From Rhizobacter sp. Root1238 (lineage in GTDB: Bacteria > Pseudomonadota > Gammaproteobacteria > Burkholderiales > Burkholderiaceae_C): 64,000 nucleotides of DNA. The first letter of the stretch is position 1. Every line of letters begins with the position of its first letter. The notes below the pieces were generated by a model that was not told where the DNA came from, made no database searches, and saw only the letters and a list, made by a program, of their open reading frames with translations. Position numbers and translations under genes: made by a program. Below are positions 27,305 to 36,038 of this stretch, one piece after another. The stretch is from the NCBI RefSeq assembly GCF_001425825.1, contig NZ_LMDM01000001.1, forward strand, positions 194,204 through 258,203. Reading direction: 5' to 3'.

Positions 27305-28144
27305 TCAGTCCAGGCGGTAGAAGCGCTCGGCATTGCCGGCCCACACCGCATGGCGATCGGCGTCATCCAGCGGTGCCAGCAACTCGTCGGTCGCCGCGAC
27401 CCACTCGGCATAGCCGCCGGCCAGCGTCAGCACCGGCCAGTCGCTGCCCCAGATCACGCGTTGCGGGCCGAACAGCTCGAGCACCGTCTCGGCATACGGG
27501 CGCAGCGTGGCGGCGCGCCAGCCCGTGCCGGCTTCGGTCGCCAGGCCGGACAGCTTGCAGTGCAGCGACGGCAGCTGCGCCAGCGCCTGCAGGCCGCGGC
27601 GCCAGGCGCTGAAGGCACCGCGTGCGATATCAGGCTTGGCGGCATGGTCGATCACGATCGGCAGGGCCGGGTGGCGTTGCGCAAAGGCCAGCAGGTGCGG
27701 CAGGTGCGCGGGCTTCACCAGCGCGTCGAAGCGCAGGTCGTGGCGCACCAGCGCGCCCACCGCGGCATCGATGGGCGCGGTGGCGATCCAGGCCGGGTCA
27801 GGTAAATCCTGCAGCATCGGCCGCACGCCCTTCAGCAGCGGATCGGCGGCGAGTGCGTCGAGGGCCGGCACTGCATCGCCGTGTGCCAGGTCGACCCAGC
27901 CGACGACGCCGCGCACCAGGTCGTGCTGCGCGGCCAGGCGCAGCAGCCACTGCGTCTCGGCCAGCGTCGGCGCGGCCTGCACCAGCACCGTGCCACGCAC
28001 CTCGTGGGCGGCGAGCAGCGGCTGCAGGTCGGCGGGCGCGAAGTCGCGGTACAGCGGTGCCAGGTCGGGGGTCAGCCAGCCGTAGTCGCCGCGTGCGAGC
28101 GACCAGAAATGCTGGTGCGCATCGATGCGGTACGGCGCGGTCAT
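27305..28144 (-). CDS. Amidohydrolase-family sugar lactonase (fuconolactonase-like)
   Basis: 279 residues, one TIM-barrel of the COG3618 amidohydrolase family. N-terminal metal ligands are in RIDAHQHFW (about 6-14), further ligands in VIDHAAKPDI (about 167-176) and the late GSDWPV motif (about 231-236). The family includes L-fucono-1,5-lactonase, L-rhamnono-lactonase and 2-pyrone-4,6-dicarboxylate hydrolase. Beside an aldose dehydrogenase and a sugar-acid dehydratase, lactone opening is the natural role. Its start overlaps the aldo/keto reductase stop by four bases. Confidence 0.87.
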   Translation of the reverse strand: MTAPYRIDAHQHFWSLARGDYGWLTPDLAPLYRDFAPADLQPLLAAHEVRGTVLVQAAPTLAETQWLLRLAAQHDLVRGVVGWVDLAHGDAVPALDALAADPLLKGVRPMLQDLPDPAWIATAPIDAAVGALVRHDLRFDALVKPAHLPHLLAFAQRHPALPIVIDHAAKPDIARGAFSAWRRGLQALAQLPSLHCKLSGLATEAGTGWRAATLRPYAETVLELFGPQRVIWGSDWPVLTLAGGYAEWVAATDELLAPLDDADRHAVWAGNAERFYRLD

Positions 28145-29208
28145 CGGTCGGTTCCCGCCGGCACCGGGGCGTCGGCGGCGATCAGGCCCTGCTCGCGCAA
28201 CGCGGCCCACAGCGCCGCGGGGATCGGCTGCGTCATCCAGCGCACGATGCCGTTCAATTCGTCCGCGTTGCGCGGCCCCGGCACGCACGACACCACCGCC
28301 GGATGCCCGAGCGGAAACTGCAGCGCGGCGGCCGCGAGCGGCACCTCGAAGCCGTCGCACACCGCCTGCAACCGGGCCACGCGCCCGAGCACCTCGGCCG
28401 GTGCCGCCGCGTAGTTGAACTTCAGCGTGCTGCTGGGCCGCCGCAGGCCCGCCGCGAGGATGCCCGAGTTGAACGGTCCGCCGACGATGATGCCGACGCC
28501 GCGCTCCACGCAGCGCGCGAGGAACGGGTCGAGCGCCTGCTGCTCCAGCAGCGTGTAGCGGCCGGCCAGCAGCGTGCAATCGAGGTCGACGTGCTCCATC
28601 GTGTCGCGCACGATCTCCCATTCGTTGACGCCCAGCCCGATCGCGCCGATCAGCCCTTCGCGGCGCAGTGCCTCCATCTCGCGCAAGCCCCCGCCGCTGG
28701 TCAGCTGCCGCCAGTGGAAATCATGGCGGTCGCCGTGCGTCACGCGGCCGATGTCGTGCACCAGCGCGAGGTCCAGGCGGTTCGTGCCGAGGCGCTGCAG
28801 GCTGTCCTCGACCGAGCGGCGGATCGCGCCGGCGCTGTAGTCGTAGTGCACCTCGAACGGCAGCGGGTTCTGCCAGGCCGTTTCGCCGGCCGGCAGCTCG
28901 CGCCGCGTGGCATGCGGCGACAGCGGCTTCAGCAGCCGGCCGACCTTGCTGCTCAGCACCCACTGGTCGCGCGGGTGCTCGCGCAGCGCCTCGCCGAAGC
29001 GCCGCTCCGACAGCGTGTAGCCGTAGAACGGCGCGGTGTCGAAGAAGCGGATGCCGGCCGCCCACGCGGCGTCGAAGGCGGCGCGCGACGCGTCCTCGGA
29101 GATCAGGTCGTACATGTTGCCGAGCGGCGCACCGCCCATGCCCAACGTGGTCAGCGCGTGGCGGGTGCGCGGGAGCATGCGGGTCGGCAGCGTGGTCATC
29201 GTGGTCAT
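28141..29208 (-). CDS. Aldo/keto reductase, D-threo-aldose 1-dehydrogenase (L-fucose dehydrogenase) type
   Basis: 355 residues. The catalytic tetrad of the AKR fold is visible: Asp and Tyr in FFDTAPFYGYTLSERRFG (about 52-69), Lys in VLSSKVGRLL (about 83-92) and His in LALVHDIG (about 150-157). The long insert with LPFEVHYDYSAGAIRRSVEDSL is typical of the L-fucose/D-threo-aldose dehydrogenase branch, which oxidises the sugar at C1 to a lactone. The lactonase gene overlaps its end, fitting sequential steps. The exact sugar cannot be told from sequence. Confidence 0.87.
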   Translation of the reverse strand: MTTMTTLPTRMLPRTRHALTTLGMGGAPLGNMYDLISEDASRAAFDAAWAAGIRFFDTAPFYGYTLSERRFGEALREHPRDQWVLSSKVGRLLKPLSPHATRRELPAGETAWQNPLPFEVHYDYSAGAIRRSVEDSLQRLGTNRLDLALVHDIGRVTHGDRHDFHWRQLTSGGGLREMEALRREGLIGAIGLGVNEWEIVRDTMEHVDLDCTLLAGRYTLLEQQALDPFLARCVERGVGIIVGGPFNSGILAAGLRRPSSTLKFNYAAAPAEVLGRVARLQAVCDGFEVPLAAAALQFPLGHPAVVSCVPGPRNADELNGIVRWMTQPIPAALWAALREQGLIAADAPVPAGTDR

Positions 29209-30515
29209 GGCGTGGCTCGCGTGGAAGACTGGAGCGGCATCGCGCGTGTCGCTTGCCGCACGGGCAGGCAGCTCGGGCCGATCGGCTCGAAGGCCTTGTA
29301 GGTGAGGATGAACTCGCGGTGGCCGAGCGCTTCGCTGGCGGTCTCGCGGCCGTGGCCGACGTCCTGCACCAGCGCGACGATCTCGGCGCCGACCTGGTCG
29401 AGCGTCGCATCGCCGCGCAGGATGCGGCCGGCGTTGACGTCCATGTCGTCGGCCAGCAGGTCGTAGGTGTCCGGGTTCGCGCACACCTTGATCACCGGCG
29501 AGATCGCCGAGCCGACCACCGAGCCGCGGCCGGTGGTGAACAGCGTCAGGTGCGCGCCGCAGGCGATCAGCTCGACGATCTCGGCGTTGTCCGAGATGTT
29601 GGGGAAGCCGAAGCGCACCTCGCCGTCGGGTACCACGTCGAGGAGGTAGAGGCCGCCGGTCGGCGGGATGTCGCCGGGCTTGATCAGGCCGCTGATCGGC
29701 GAATCGCCGCTCTTCGCGTAGGCGCCGAGCGATTTCTCCTCCTGCGTCGTCAGGCCGCCGTCGGCATTGCCGGGCGCGAAGCTGCCGTGGCCGAGCGTCT
29801 CGTAGTAGCGCGCCGCCTTCGCGACGCAGCGCACGATCTCGTCGCCGAGCTCGGGGGTCGCGGCGCGGCGCTGCATGTGGAACTCGCAGCCGACCAGCTC
29901 GCCGGTCTCCTCGAAGATGCAGGCGGCGCCGCGCGCGATCAGCGTGTCGAACGCGCGGCCGACCGCCGGGTTCGCGGTGATGCCGCTGGTGCCGTCGCTG
30001 CCGCCGCAGACGGTCGCGACGACCAGTTCGTCCCAGCGCATCGGCACGCGCGGCTGCGTGTCGAGCTCGGCGAGCGCCCAGCGCACCCACTCGATGCCCT
30101 CGTTCAGCGTCTTGCGCGTGCCGCCGCGCTCCTGGATCGTCAGCGTGTGCACCGGCCGGCCGCTGGCGGCGACCTCGGCCTCCAGCCCGCGCTTGTCGAA
30201 GCTCTCGCAGCCGAGCGAGACGAGCAGCACCGCGCCGACGTTCGGGTGCGTCAGCAGCCGGCGCATCACCTTGTCGGCATAGGCGTTCGGGTAGCAGCCG
30301 GGGAAGCCGACCAGGTGCACCGGCTCGCCGCGGAATGCGAGCGTGACCTCGTGCGCAACGAAGTGCGCGCATTCGACCAGGTAGGCCACCGCGACCACGT
30401 TGCGGATGCCCTTGCGGCCGTCGGCGCGCGGGAAGCCGGTCAGCACGGGCATCGGCTCCGTCGGCTGCCTGGCCGTGGGCTCAGTCGTGCGCTCAGTCGT
30501 GTGAAGTGAGGACAT
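29205..30515 (-). CDS. UxaA/GarD-family sugar-acid dehydratase, large subunit
   Basis: 436 residues from ATG 30515; ATG 30452, just before PVLTGFPRADGR and with its own GGAG, is a possible alternative start. Motifs of the altronate/galactarate dehydratase C-terminal domain are present: GFPRADGRKGIRN near the start, VGFPGCYPN, VSLGCES and CGGSDGTSGITANPAVG (about 212-228). The conserved cysteines bind iron. Members remove water from a sugar acid to give a 2-keto-3-deoxy acid. The N-terminal SAF domain is encoded by a separate upstream gene that overlaps by 23 bases. Its 3' end overlaps the reductase start by four bases. Confidence 0.88.
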   Translation of the reverse strand: MSSLHTTERTTEPTARQPTEPMPVLTGFPRADGRKGIRNVVAVAYLVECAHFVAHEVTLAFRGEPVHLVGFPGCYPNAYADKVMRRLLTHPNVGAVLLVSLGCESFDKRGLEAEVAASGRPVHTLTIQERGGTRKTLNEGIEWVRWALAELDTQPRVPMRWDELVVATVCGGSDGTSGITANPAVGRAFDTLIARGAACIFEETGELVGCEFHMQRRAATPELGDEIVRCVAKAARYYETLGHGSFAPGNADGGLTTQEEKSLGAYAKSGDSPISGLIKPGDIPPTGGLYLLDVVPDGEVRFGFPNISDNAEIVELIACGAHLTLFTTGRGSVVGSAISPVIKVCANPDTYDLLADDMDVNAGRILRGDATLDQVGAEIVALVQDVGHGRETASEALGHREFILTYKAFEPIGPSCLPVRQATRAMPLQSSTRATP

Positions 30516-30834
30516 ATTTCGAGCCGTCCTGCAGCGTGTAGGTGGGGAGGTAGTCGCTGGCGAGGTTGTCGGTGTGGATGTGCTCGCCGCGGGCGATCGG
30601 CCGCTGCACGCTGCCGATCGCCGCGCCATGGCGCAGCACCTTGTCGCCGACCGCCAGCGCGCGCCGCGCCAGCTTGTGCGCCATCGCGACCGGCCGCGGC
30701 AGCGTCGCCGGCACGCCGTCGATCAACAGCGTCTCGCCGGCCGCCAACGCACGGCAGGCCACCAGGCAGTTGTCGGCCGGGTTCAGCAGCAGCAGGCGCG
30801 GATCAGTCACGGGCGGGTCGATGGCGGGGGTCAT
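30493..30834 (-). CDS. UxaA-family dehydratase, small SAF-domain subunit
   Basis: 113 residues, a stand-alone SAF domain equivalent to the first 100 residues of one-chain altronate dehydratase. The pattern ADNCLVACRALAAGE, LAVGDKVLRHGAAIG and IARGEHIHTDNL is typical, including the GEHxHTxNL end. Two-subunit forms of this family are known (for example the sulfolactate sulfo-lyase SuyAB and some altronate dehydratases). It is the first gene of the leftward operon and follows the GntR operator. Confidence 0.87.
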   Translation of the reverse strand: MTPAIDPPVTDPRLLLLNPADNCLVACRALAAGETLLIDGVPATLPRPVAMAHKLARRALAVGDKVLRHGAAIGSVQRPIARGEHIHTDNLASDYLPTYTLQDGSKYVLTSHD

Positions 30835-30865
30835 TCCGGCTTCCTTGGGTCGGCCTGAAAAGGTA

Positions 30866-30882
30866 TAAAGGTCAGACCAATA
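30866..30882. promoter_or_regulatory. GntR/FCD-type operator
   Basis: GGTCAGACC (30870-30878) is a perfect nine-base palindrome around a central A, inside AGGTCAGACCA. It fits the FadR-subfamily consensus TNGTNNNACNA except for the first base. A half-copy TAGACCAT follows ten bases later. It lies between the sugar operon start (30834) and the GntR gene (30947), so it probably controls both directions. Confidence 0.7.
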
Positions 30883-30946
30883 GACCATTGTTGCGATCGC
30901 CAGCGATCCGCGGCAACCGGGTTGACCCTGATGGGAAAATCGACCG

Positions 30947-31690
30947 ATGAGCCACCAGCGACTGCCGCCGATCGAGACCAAGCGCCTGTACCAGCACATC
31001 GCCGGCGTGCTGCGCGAGTCGATGGACAGCGGCCGCTTCGGCATCGGCAGCTACCTGCCGCCGGAGCGCGAGCTGGCCGACCAGCTGGGCGTCAGCCGGG
31101 CCTCGGTGCGCGAGGCGCTGATCGCGCTGGAGGTGCAGGGGCGGGTGTCGGTGCGGGTCGGGGCGGGGGTGCAGGTGCTCGATGCGTCGGCGCCGAAGGC
31201 CGAGGCCCCGGGCATCGCGCCGGGCGCGTCAGGCGCCTCGGCGGACGAGCCGCCGGTCGGCCCGCTGGAGCTGCTGGAGGCGCGGCTGGTCGTCGAGACC
31301 GAGACCGCCGCGCTCGCCGCGCGCCATGCCACCGAGCAGGATGTGCAGGCCCTGCAGCGCAGCCTCGACCAGATGGTGCAGGACCATGCCCGCAACCCCC
31401 TGCTGCACGACGGCGACCGCGCCTTCCACATCGGCATCGCGCGCGCCAGCGGCAACGCGGCGCTGCTGTTCATCGTGACGACGCTGTGGGACCAGCGCTA
31501 CACGCCGATGCAGGAGCGGATGGAAACGCTGTTCACGACGCCCGGCCTGCATGTCGCCGCGGTCGACGACCACCGGCGCGTGCTGGAGGCCATCGCGGCG
31601 CACGACCCGGCGGCGGCCCGGCAGGCGATGCGCCGGCACCTGACGACGGTGCGCAAGACATTCTCGCGAGCGATCGTCGCAGGCCGCTGA
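30947..31690 (+). CDS. GntR-family (FadR/FCD) transcriptional regulator
   Basis: 247 residues. The winged helix is at about 12-78 (YLPPERELADQLGVSRASVREALIALEVQGRV). A Pro/Ala linker (80-105) leads to an all-helical FCD domain whose metal- or ligand-binding residues are in LEARLVVETETAALAARHA, HDGDRAFHIGIARASGN and VDDHRRVLEAIAAHD. FCD regulators sense sugar acids or similar carboxylates and usually lift repression. It diverges from the sugar operon, whose 2-keto-3-deoxy acid or sugar acid is the likely inducer (inference). Confidence 0.9.
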   Translation: MSHQRLPPIETKRLYQHIAGVLRESMDSGRFGIGSYLPPERELADQLGVSRASVREALIALEVQGRVSVRVGAGVQVLDASAPKAEAPGIAPGASGASADEPPVGPLELLEARLVVETETAALAARHATEQDVQALQRSLDQMVQDHARNPLLHDGDRAFHIGIARASGNAALLFIVTTLWDQRYTPMQERMETLFTTPGLHVAAVDDHRRVLEAIAAHDPAAARQAMRRHLTTVRKTFSRAIVAGR

Positions 31691-31711
31691 ACCGCGGCCC
31701 GGCCCGGAAAC

Positions 31712-32224
31712 TCAGGCCGACGGCATCGTCTCGGACCACTGCTGCGGCCGCGAGATGCCGAAGTCGGACGGGCGCGCGCCGTCCATCTGCGTGCGCGGGC
31801 GCTGGTCGCTCGGGATGTCGACCCGCAGCATCACGAAATCCTGCTCGCCTTCGACGACGGTCAGGTCCGGCGCATGGCGCACGCTCGGGTGCAGGTACAC
31901 CGGGTTGTGATGCGCCTCGACCAGCGCGACCTCGCCTGTCAGATGCACCAGTTGCTGCGAGCGCGGCTCGGTGAACGACAGCGTCAGGCTCGGGTCGAGT
32001 TCGATGTCCTGCGCGAGACGGCTGTCGCGAGGCACCATCAGCCAGACGTGCGGCGGACCGTCGCCCGAGGTCATCGAGATCCTCACCCGCGCGGCGTGCG
32101 GGTGGCCGCTGTTCAGGCGGGTCGTGACCATGCAATGCCGGGCGCGCTGCAGCGAAGGCCACAACGCGTGGAAATCCCAGTCGTTGCCGCGGCGGCCGAG
32201 GAAGGACAGGTTCGGAAGGTTCAT
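31712..32224 (-). CDS. Split-barrel flavin-type protein (pyridoxamine phosphate oxidase-like)
   Basis: 170 residues. ATG 32224 gives MNLPNLSFLGRRGNDWDF. The pattern CMVTTRLNSGHPHAARVRISM, then LMVPRDSRLAQDIELDPSLTLSFTE and LVHLTGEVALVEA is that of the general-stress-protein-26/pyridoxamine-oxidase split barrel, which binds FMN, F420 or haem. No catalytic role is clear. It is convergent with the GntR gene and 64 bases upstream of nothing on its own strand but the MFS-acyltransferase gene's end. Confidence 0.65.
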   Translation of the reverse strand: MNLPNLSFLGRRGNDWDFHALWPSLQRARHCMVTTRLNSGHPHAARVRISMTSGDGPPHVWLMVPRDSRLAQDIELDPSLTLSFTEPRSQQLVHLTGEVALVEAHHNPVYLHPSVRHAPDLTVVEGEQDFVMLRVDIPSDQRPRTQMDGARPSDFGISRPQQWSETMPSA

Positions 32225-32288
32225 GGCGGCTTGTAGGTATGGGTCGAGCTGAAGGATGCAAGACCCGAGGGGCAATCGGCGTGCCCAC

Positions 32289-34178
32289 TCAGCTGGCGAG
32301 GAGTTCCCCCACCCGGGTGCGCAGCCCGTCCGGCGTCACGTCGCCGGCAGCCAGCGGCGCGCCGGCCACCATGCCGACGCGGCTGAACAGGCCGCGCCGG
32401 AACGGCTTCACCATCGCACCGCCCTGCTCCACCCGCGAGAAGAACGAGCCCCACAGGTTCTGCAGCGCAAGCGGGATCACCGGCACCGGGTGGGTTTCGA
32501 GCAGCTTCATCACGCCGCCCTTGAACTCGCCGAGCTGGCCGTCCTTCGTGATCGCGCCTTCGGGGAAGATGCACACCAGTTCGCCGTCGGCCAGCACCGC
32601 GCGGGCCCGTTCGAAGGCCTGCTCGTAGACCTGCGCGTTCTCGCGCTGCGGTGCGATCGGGATCGCCTTGGCCAGCTTGAACATCCAGCCCAGCACCGGC
32701 AGCTTGAAGATGCGGTGGTCCATGATGAAGGCGATCGGCCGCGGGCTGGCCGCCATCAGCAGCACCGCGTCGACGAAGCTGACGTGGTTGCACACCAGGA
32801 TCGCCGCGCCCTTCAGCGGGATGTGCTCGTCGCCGCGCACCTTGAAGCGGTAGATGCAGCGCGTGGCGACCAGCGCGATGAAGCGCAGCAGGTACTCCGG
32901 CACCACCAGGAAGATGTAGAACGCGACGACCGCGTTCAGCACGCCGACGATCAGGAACACCTGCGGGATCGAGAGCCCCGCCTTCAGCAGCGCGCCGACC
33001 AGCACCGCGCTGACGATCATGAACAGCGCGTTCAGGATGTTGTTGGCCGCGATGATGCGGGCCCGGTGGCTGGGTTGCGAGCGCAGCTGGATCATCGCGT
33101 ACATCGGCACGCTGTACAGCCCGGCGAACAGGCTCAGCAGCGCCAGGTCGGCCATCACCCGCCAGTGCGCGCCGACCGACACGAAGCCGGCGAGCGACAG
33201 CTGTGCCGACGGCGGCAGCCCGCGCGACGCGAAGAACAGGTCGATCGCGAAGATGCTCATGCCGATCGCGCCGAGCGGCACCAGGCCGATCTCGACATGC
33301 CGGCGCGACACCACCTCGCACAGCAGCGAGCCGGTGCCGATGCCGATCGAGAACACCACCAGCAGCAGCGATGCGACCTGCTCGTCGCCGTGCAGCACCT
33401 CCTTCGCGAAGGCCGGGAACAGCGACAGGAAGGCCGCGCCGAAGAACCACATCCACGAGATGCCGAGCAGCGAGCGGAACACCGCGACGTTCTGGTTCGC
33501 GAGCTTCAGGTTGCGCCAGGTCTCGGTGACCGGGTTCCAGTTGATCTTCAACCCCGGGTCGGTCGACGGCGACGGCGGCACGTACTGCGCGGTCAGCCGG
33601 CCGAGCAGCGCGACCGCGACGCAGCCGATCGCGACGTAGTGGCGACCGACCTCGGGGATGCCGACCAGCAGCCCGCCGGCCACCTGGCCGAGCAGGATCG
33701 CGACGAAGGTGCCCATCTCGACCATGCCGTTGCCGCCGGTCAGTTCGCGCTCGCCCAGGTGCTGGGGCAGGTAGGCGAACTTCACCGGGCCGAACAGCGT
33801 GGAATGCAGGCCCATCAGGAACACGCAGGCCAGCAGCACCGGCACGTGGGTGGCCCAGAAGCCCCAGGCGGCCAGCAGCATGATCGCGATCTCGAGCGAC
33901 TTGACGAGCTGGATCACGCGCGTCTTGTCGTACTTGTCGGTCAGCTGCCCGCTGGTGGCCGAGAACAGCAGGAACGGCAGGATGAACAGCGCGCCGATCA
34001 CCAGCCCGGCGAGCTGCGGCGACAGCCACGACACCTGCACCTTGTAGGTCACCAGCACGGTGAATGCGAACTTGAACAGGTTGTCGTTGCCGGCGCCGAG
34101 GAACTGCGTCCAGAAGAACGGCGCGAAGCGGCGCTGGCCGAGCAGAGCGAACTGGTTGGGGTGCGCGTGGGGGTCCAC
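32289..34178 (-). CDS. MFS transporter fused to PlsC-type acyltransferase (LplT-Aas-like)
   Basis: 629 residues from GTG 34178, chosen because AGGAGA lies six bases upstream. Residues 20-430 are an MFS domain of about twelve helices related to the lysophospholipid flippase LplT. Residues 440-629 are a 1-acylglycerophosphate acyltransferase domain with HVSFVD (His465, Asp470) and FPEG (about 538-541). The order suggests flipping of lysophospholipid into the cell and re-acylation on one chain. E. coli has LplT separate and Aas fused to an acyl-ACP synthetase; here the synthetase part is absent. Confidence 0.9.
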   Translation of the reverse strand: MDPHAHPNQFALLGQRRFAPFFWTQFLGAGNDNLFKFAFTVLVTYKVQVSWLSPQLAGLVIGALFILPFLLFSATSGQLTDKYDKTRVIQLVKSLEIAIMLLAAWGFWATHVPVLLACVFLMGLHSTLFGPVKFAYLPQHLGERELTGGNGMVEMGTFVAILLGQVAGGLLVGIPEVGRHYVAIGCVAVALLGRLTAQYVPPSPSTDPGLKINWNPVTETWRNLKLANQNVAVFRSLLGISWMWFFGAAFLSLFPAFAKEVLHGDEQVASLLLVVFSIGIGTGSLLCEVVSRRHVEIGLVPLGAIGMSIFAIDLFFASRGLPPSAQLSLAGFVSVGAHWRVMADLALLSLFAGLYSVPMYAMIQLRSQPSHRARIIAANNILNALFMIVSAVLVGALLKAGLSIPQVFLIVGVLNAVVAFYIFLVVPEYLLRFIALVATRCIYRFKVRGDEHIPLKGAAILVCNHVSFVDAVLLMAASPRPIAFIMDHRIFKLPVLGWMFKLAKAIPIAPQRENAQVYEQAFERARAVLADGELVCIFPEGAITKDGQLGEFKGGVMKLLETHPVPVIPLALQNLWGSFFSRVEQGGAMVKPFRRGLFSRVGMVAGAPLAAGDVTPDGLRTRVGELLAS

Positions 34179-34230
34179 GGTGTCTCCTGGTTGCTGTCTG
34201 TTGTTGTCGTGCGGGGCGCCGCCGGGCAAT

Positions 34231-35010
34231 CTACCGCACAACGGCGACCGGACCACCCAGTCCGCTGCGTCCCATCCAGCGAAAGACCGAGTCGACCGTG
34301 ACGGTTTCGATGCGATCGGTGAATCGCTTCGAATTCGGGTGGTCGTCGAACGCGACATTGGCCGCCGTCATGCGCGCGCCGAGCCGCTGGAAGGCCGACA
34401 GGTGCAGCGTGTCCGGCAGGTAGCCATGCTCGCGCAGCCAGGCCTGCGCCTGCGGGCGGGTCGAGATCGACGGCTCCTGCGCCGCCGCGAGCGTCTCGAT
34501 CGCCCACTGGTTCGACTGCTGGTAGGCCTGCGCCCACGGGTAGGCCACCATGCTGTAGGCCGGCGTGTGCAGCCGGGCCAGCCGGCGGTTGTCGCGCAGC
34601 GCGGGCAGCAGCCGGGCCTGCACCTCGGGCGTCGGCACGACCAGGCCGGCTTCGTAGTCGTACAGGTCGTCGAGGAAGAACTCGCCGAGGCCCTGGCGGT
34701 AGACCGCGGCCTTCGCGGTGCCGCACTGGTTCAGCTTGTGCGCGATGCGCCACGGCGCGCCGGGGGTGTCGCGGTACGCGATGCCGAGGTGCGAATAGCG
34801 CTGGCCGTAGTCGCTCAGGTTCTGGCCGACGCGCGCCAGCAGCACCACCTGCGCCCCGCTCGCGTCCAGGCGCTGCGCGGTGTGCTCGGCCAGCGTCATC
34901 GCGCGTTCGACGCTGCGGCTGTCGGGCAGCTTGCGCTCGCACGAGCGGCCGGCCTGGGCGCCCTGCGCCGCGGCCAGCAGCGCGAGCGCGAGCGCCGCCC
35001 GGGCGTTCAC
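34231..35010 (-). CDS. DUF2145-like secreted protein
   Basis: 259 residues from GTG 35010, overlapping the upstream gene by four bases. A signal peptide (ALALALLAAAQGAQA, cleaved near residue 21) precedes a conserved soluble domain with ARVGQNLSDYGQRYSHLGIAYRD and LNQCGTAKAAVYRQGLGEFFLDDLYDYEAG. From memory this is DUF2145, often next to the small hydrophobic protein also found here. The His in YSHLGIAY and the overall pattern recall peptidase- or amidase-like folds, but no activity is shown. Confidence 0.75.
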   Translation of the reverse strand: MNARAALALALLAAAQGAQAGRSCERKLPDSRSVERAMTLAEHTAQRLDASGAQVVLLARVGQNLSDYGQRYSHLGIAYRDTPGAPWRIAHKLNQCGTAKAAVYRQGLGEFFLDDLYDYEAGLVVPTPEVQARLLPALRDNRRLARLHTPAYSMVAYPWAQAYQQSNQWAIETLAAAQEPSISTRPQAQAWLREHGYLPDTLHLSAFQRLGARMTAANVAFDDHPNSKRFTDRIETVTVDSVFRWMGRSGLGGPVAVVR

Positions 35011-35426
35011 AGCGTGACCCGCTCGTTGTAGAGCAGCGCCTTGCCGATCTCGTTCGGGATGAAGGCGATCGCCTGGCCGGCCGCCGACAGCACCCAGCCG
35101 GTGCTGATCGCCGCGACCATCACCGTGGTGCCGGCCGCGACCGACATCGCGCCGGCCAGCTGGCCGGACAGGCGCAGGCTGGCGCGGGCGCCGTCGGATG
35201 CCCGTTCGAGCACCCAGACCGCGCCGTCGGCCGAGGCCTCGACCGCGACGACGCTGAGGACCGCGCCGGCCGACAGCACCATCACCGGTGCGCTGACCGA
35301 GATCGCGATCGGCAGCATCGACAGCGCGCTGGCGTCCGACGCGTTCGGCGGGTGGGCATGCACCGCCGGGACACCGGCGGCCAGCAGGCTGGCCGCGATC
35401 AGGGCATCCAGGGCAAATCGCTTCAT
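35007..35426 (-). CDS. Small secreted/membrane protein paired with DUF2145-like gene
   Basis: 139 residues with a signal peptide (MKRFALDALIAASLLAAGVPAVHA). The mature part has two long Ala/Val/Ser-rich hydrophobic stretches (about 45-68 and 95-122) split by a charged segment (EASADGAVWVLERASDGARASLRL). It ends IPNEIGKALLYNERVTL and overlaps the next gene by four bases. I do not recognise a named family. Coupling suggests that the two products act together in the periplasm or inner membrane. Confidence 0.7.
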   Translation of the reverse strand: MKRFALDALIAASLLAAGVPAVHAHPPNASDASALSMLPIAISVSAPVMVLSAGAVLSVVAVEASADGAVWVLERASDGARASLRLSGQLAGAMSVAAGTTVMVAAISTGWVLSAAGQAIAFIPNEIGKALLYNERVTL

Positions 35427-35455
35427 GGTCGTCTCCGGTGGATGGTTCAGGGGGC

Positions 35456-35905
35456 TCACTCGGCTTCGCGCATCGTGCGCATGCCGTCGCGGCGGGCTTC
35501 GGCCAGCGCCGCTTCGTGGGCATCGCGCAGCGTCTTGGCCAGCGTGAACACGCTCGAGATCAGGAACAGCCAGCACACGCCCAGGTAGGCCTTCCAGGTC
35601 GGGTTGATGTCCATGCGCCACAGGCCCCAGCCGGTCAGCGCCATCGCCAGCGCGAAGCCGCCCCACACGACGAAGCCCCACATCGGCGTGTCGTTCTTGC
35701 GCAGCTCGTTGTCGCGGATGTACTTGGCCAGCGCGAACGCGGTCGACAGGCAGAACACGTAGCCCATCACCATGAAGGCGCGCTGGATGTCCTCGCCGGG
35801 CAGGTAGGCGAGGCCGGTCGCGCACAGCGTCGCGGCGGTACCGAACGAGATCCAGACCTGGGCCTTCCAGGCCTTGGTGTCTTTGCGGATCAGGGTGGCT
35901 TGCAT
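35456..35905 (-). CDS. yiaA: YiaA/YiaB-family inner membrane protein
   Basis: 149 residues with four hydrophobic helices forming two YiaAB two-helix units (WISFGTAATLCATGLAYLPG... and WGGFALAMALTGWGLWRMDI... WLFLISSVFTLAKTLRDA). The family has no established function in any species. ATG 35905 is the first conserved start. It leads a leftward three-gene set, 29 bases ahead of the small hydrophobic protein, and diverges from a helix-turn-helix regulator. Confidence 0.82.
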   Translation of the reverse strand: MQATLIRKDTKAWKAQVWISFGTAATLCATGLAYLPGEDIQRAFMVMGYVFCLSTAFALAKYIRDNELRKNDTPMWGFVVWGGFALAMALTGWGLWRMDINPTWKAYLGVCWLFLISSVFTLAKTLRDAHEAALAEARRDGMRTMREAE

Positions 35906-36006
35906 GGAAACTCTCGATCGGTGGGTTGATGACGGAGCGGATGGTCGTGCGTCCGCCACCGGAGTTCAATCCCTCCCAGGAGGGGTTGCGGCGGCATGGC
36001 CATCAG

Positions 36007-36023
36007 GTATCGTCTGGCGATAC
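36007..36023. promoter_or_regulatory. Palindrome in the yiaA / HTH regulator intergenic region
   Basis: GTATCG (36007-36012) and CGATAC (36018-36023) form a perfect six-base inverted repeat with a five-base centre (TCTGG). It ends 15 bases before the regulator ATG and is the only A/T-containing palindrome in this gap, so an operator used by the regulator itself and possibly the divergent yiaA set is likely. This is inferred from shape and place. Confidence 0.5.
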
Positions 36024-36038
36024 TTTTTGAGGGTCGAG

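Noticed and set aside
27305-28144. 2-pyrone-4,6-dicarboxylate hydrolase as identity of the amidohydrolase
   Set aside because: Same superfamily, but the coupled aldose dehydrogenase and sugar-acid dehydratase make a sugar lactonase more likely.
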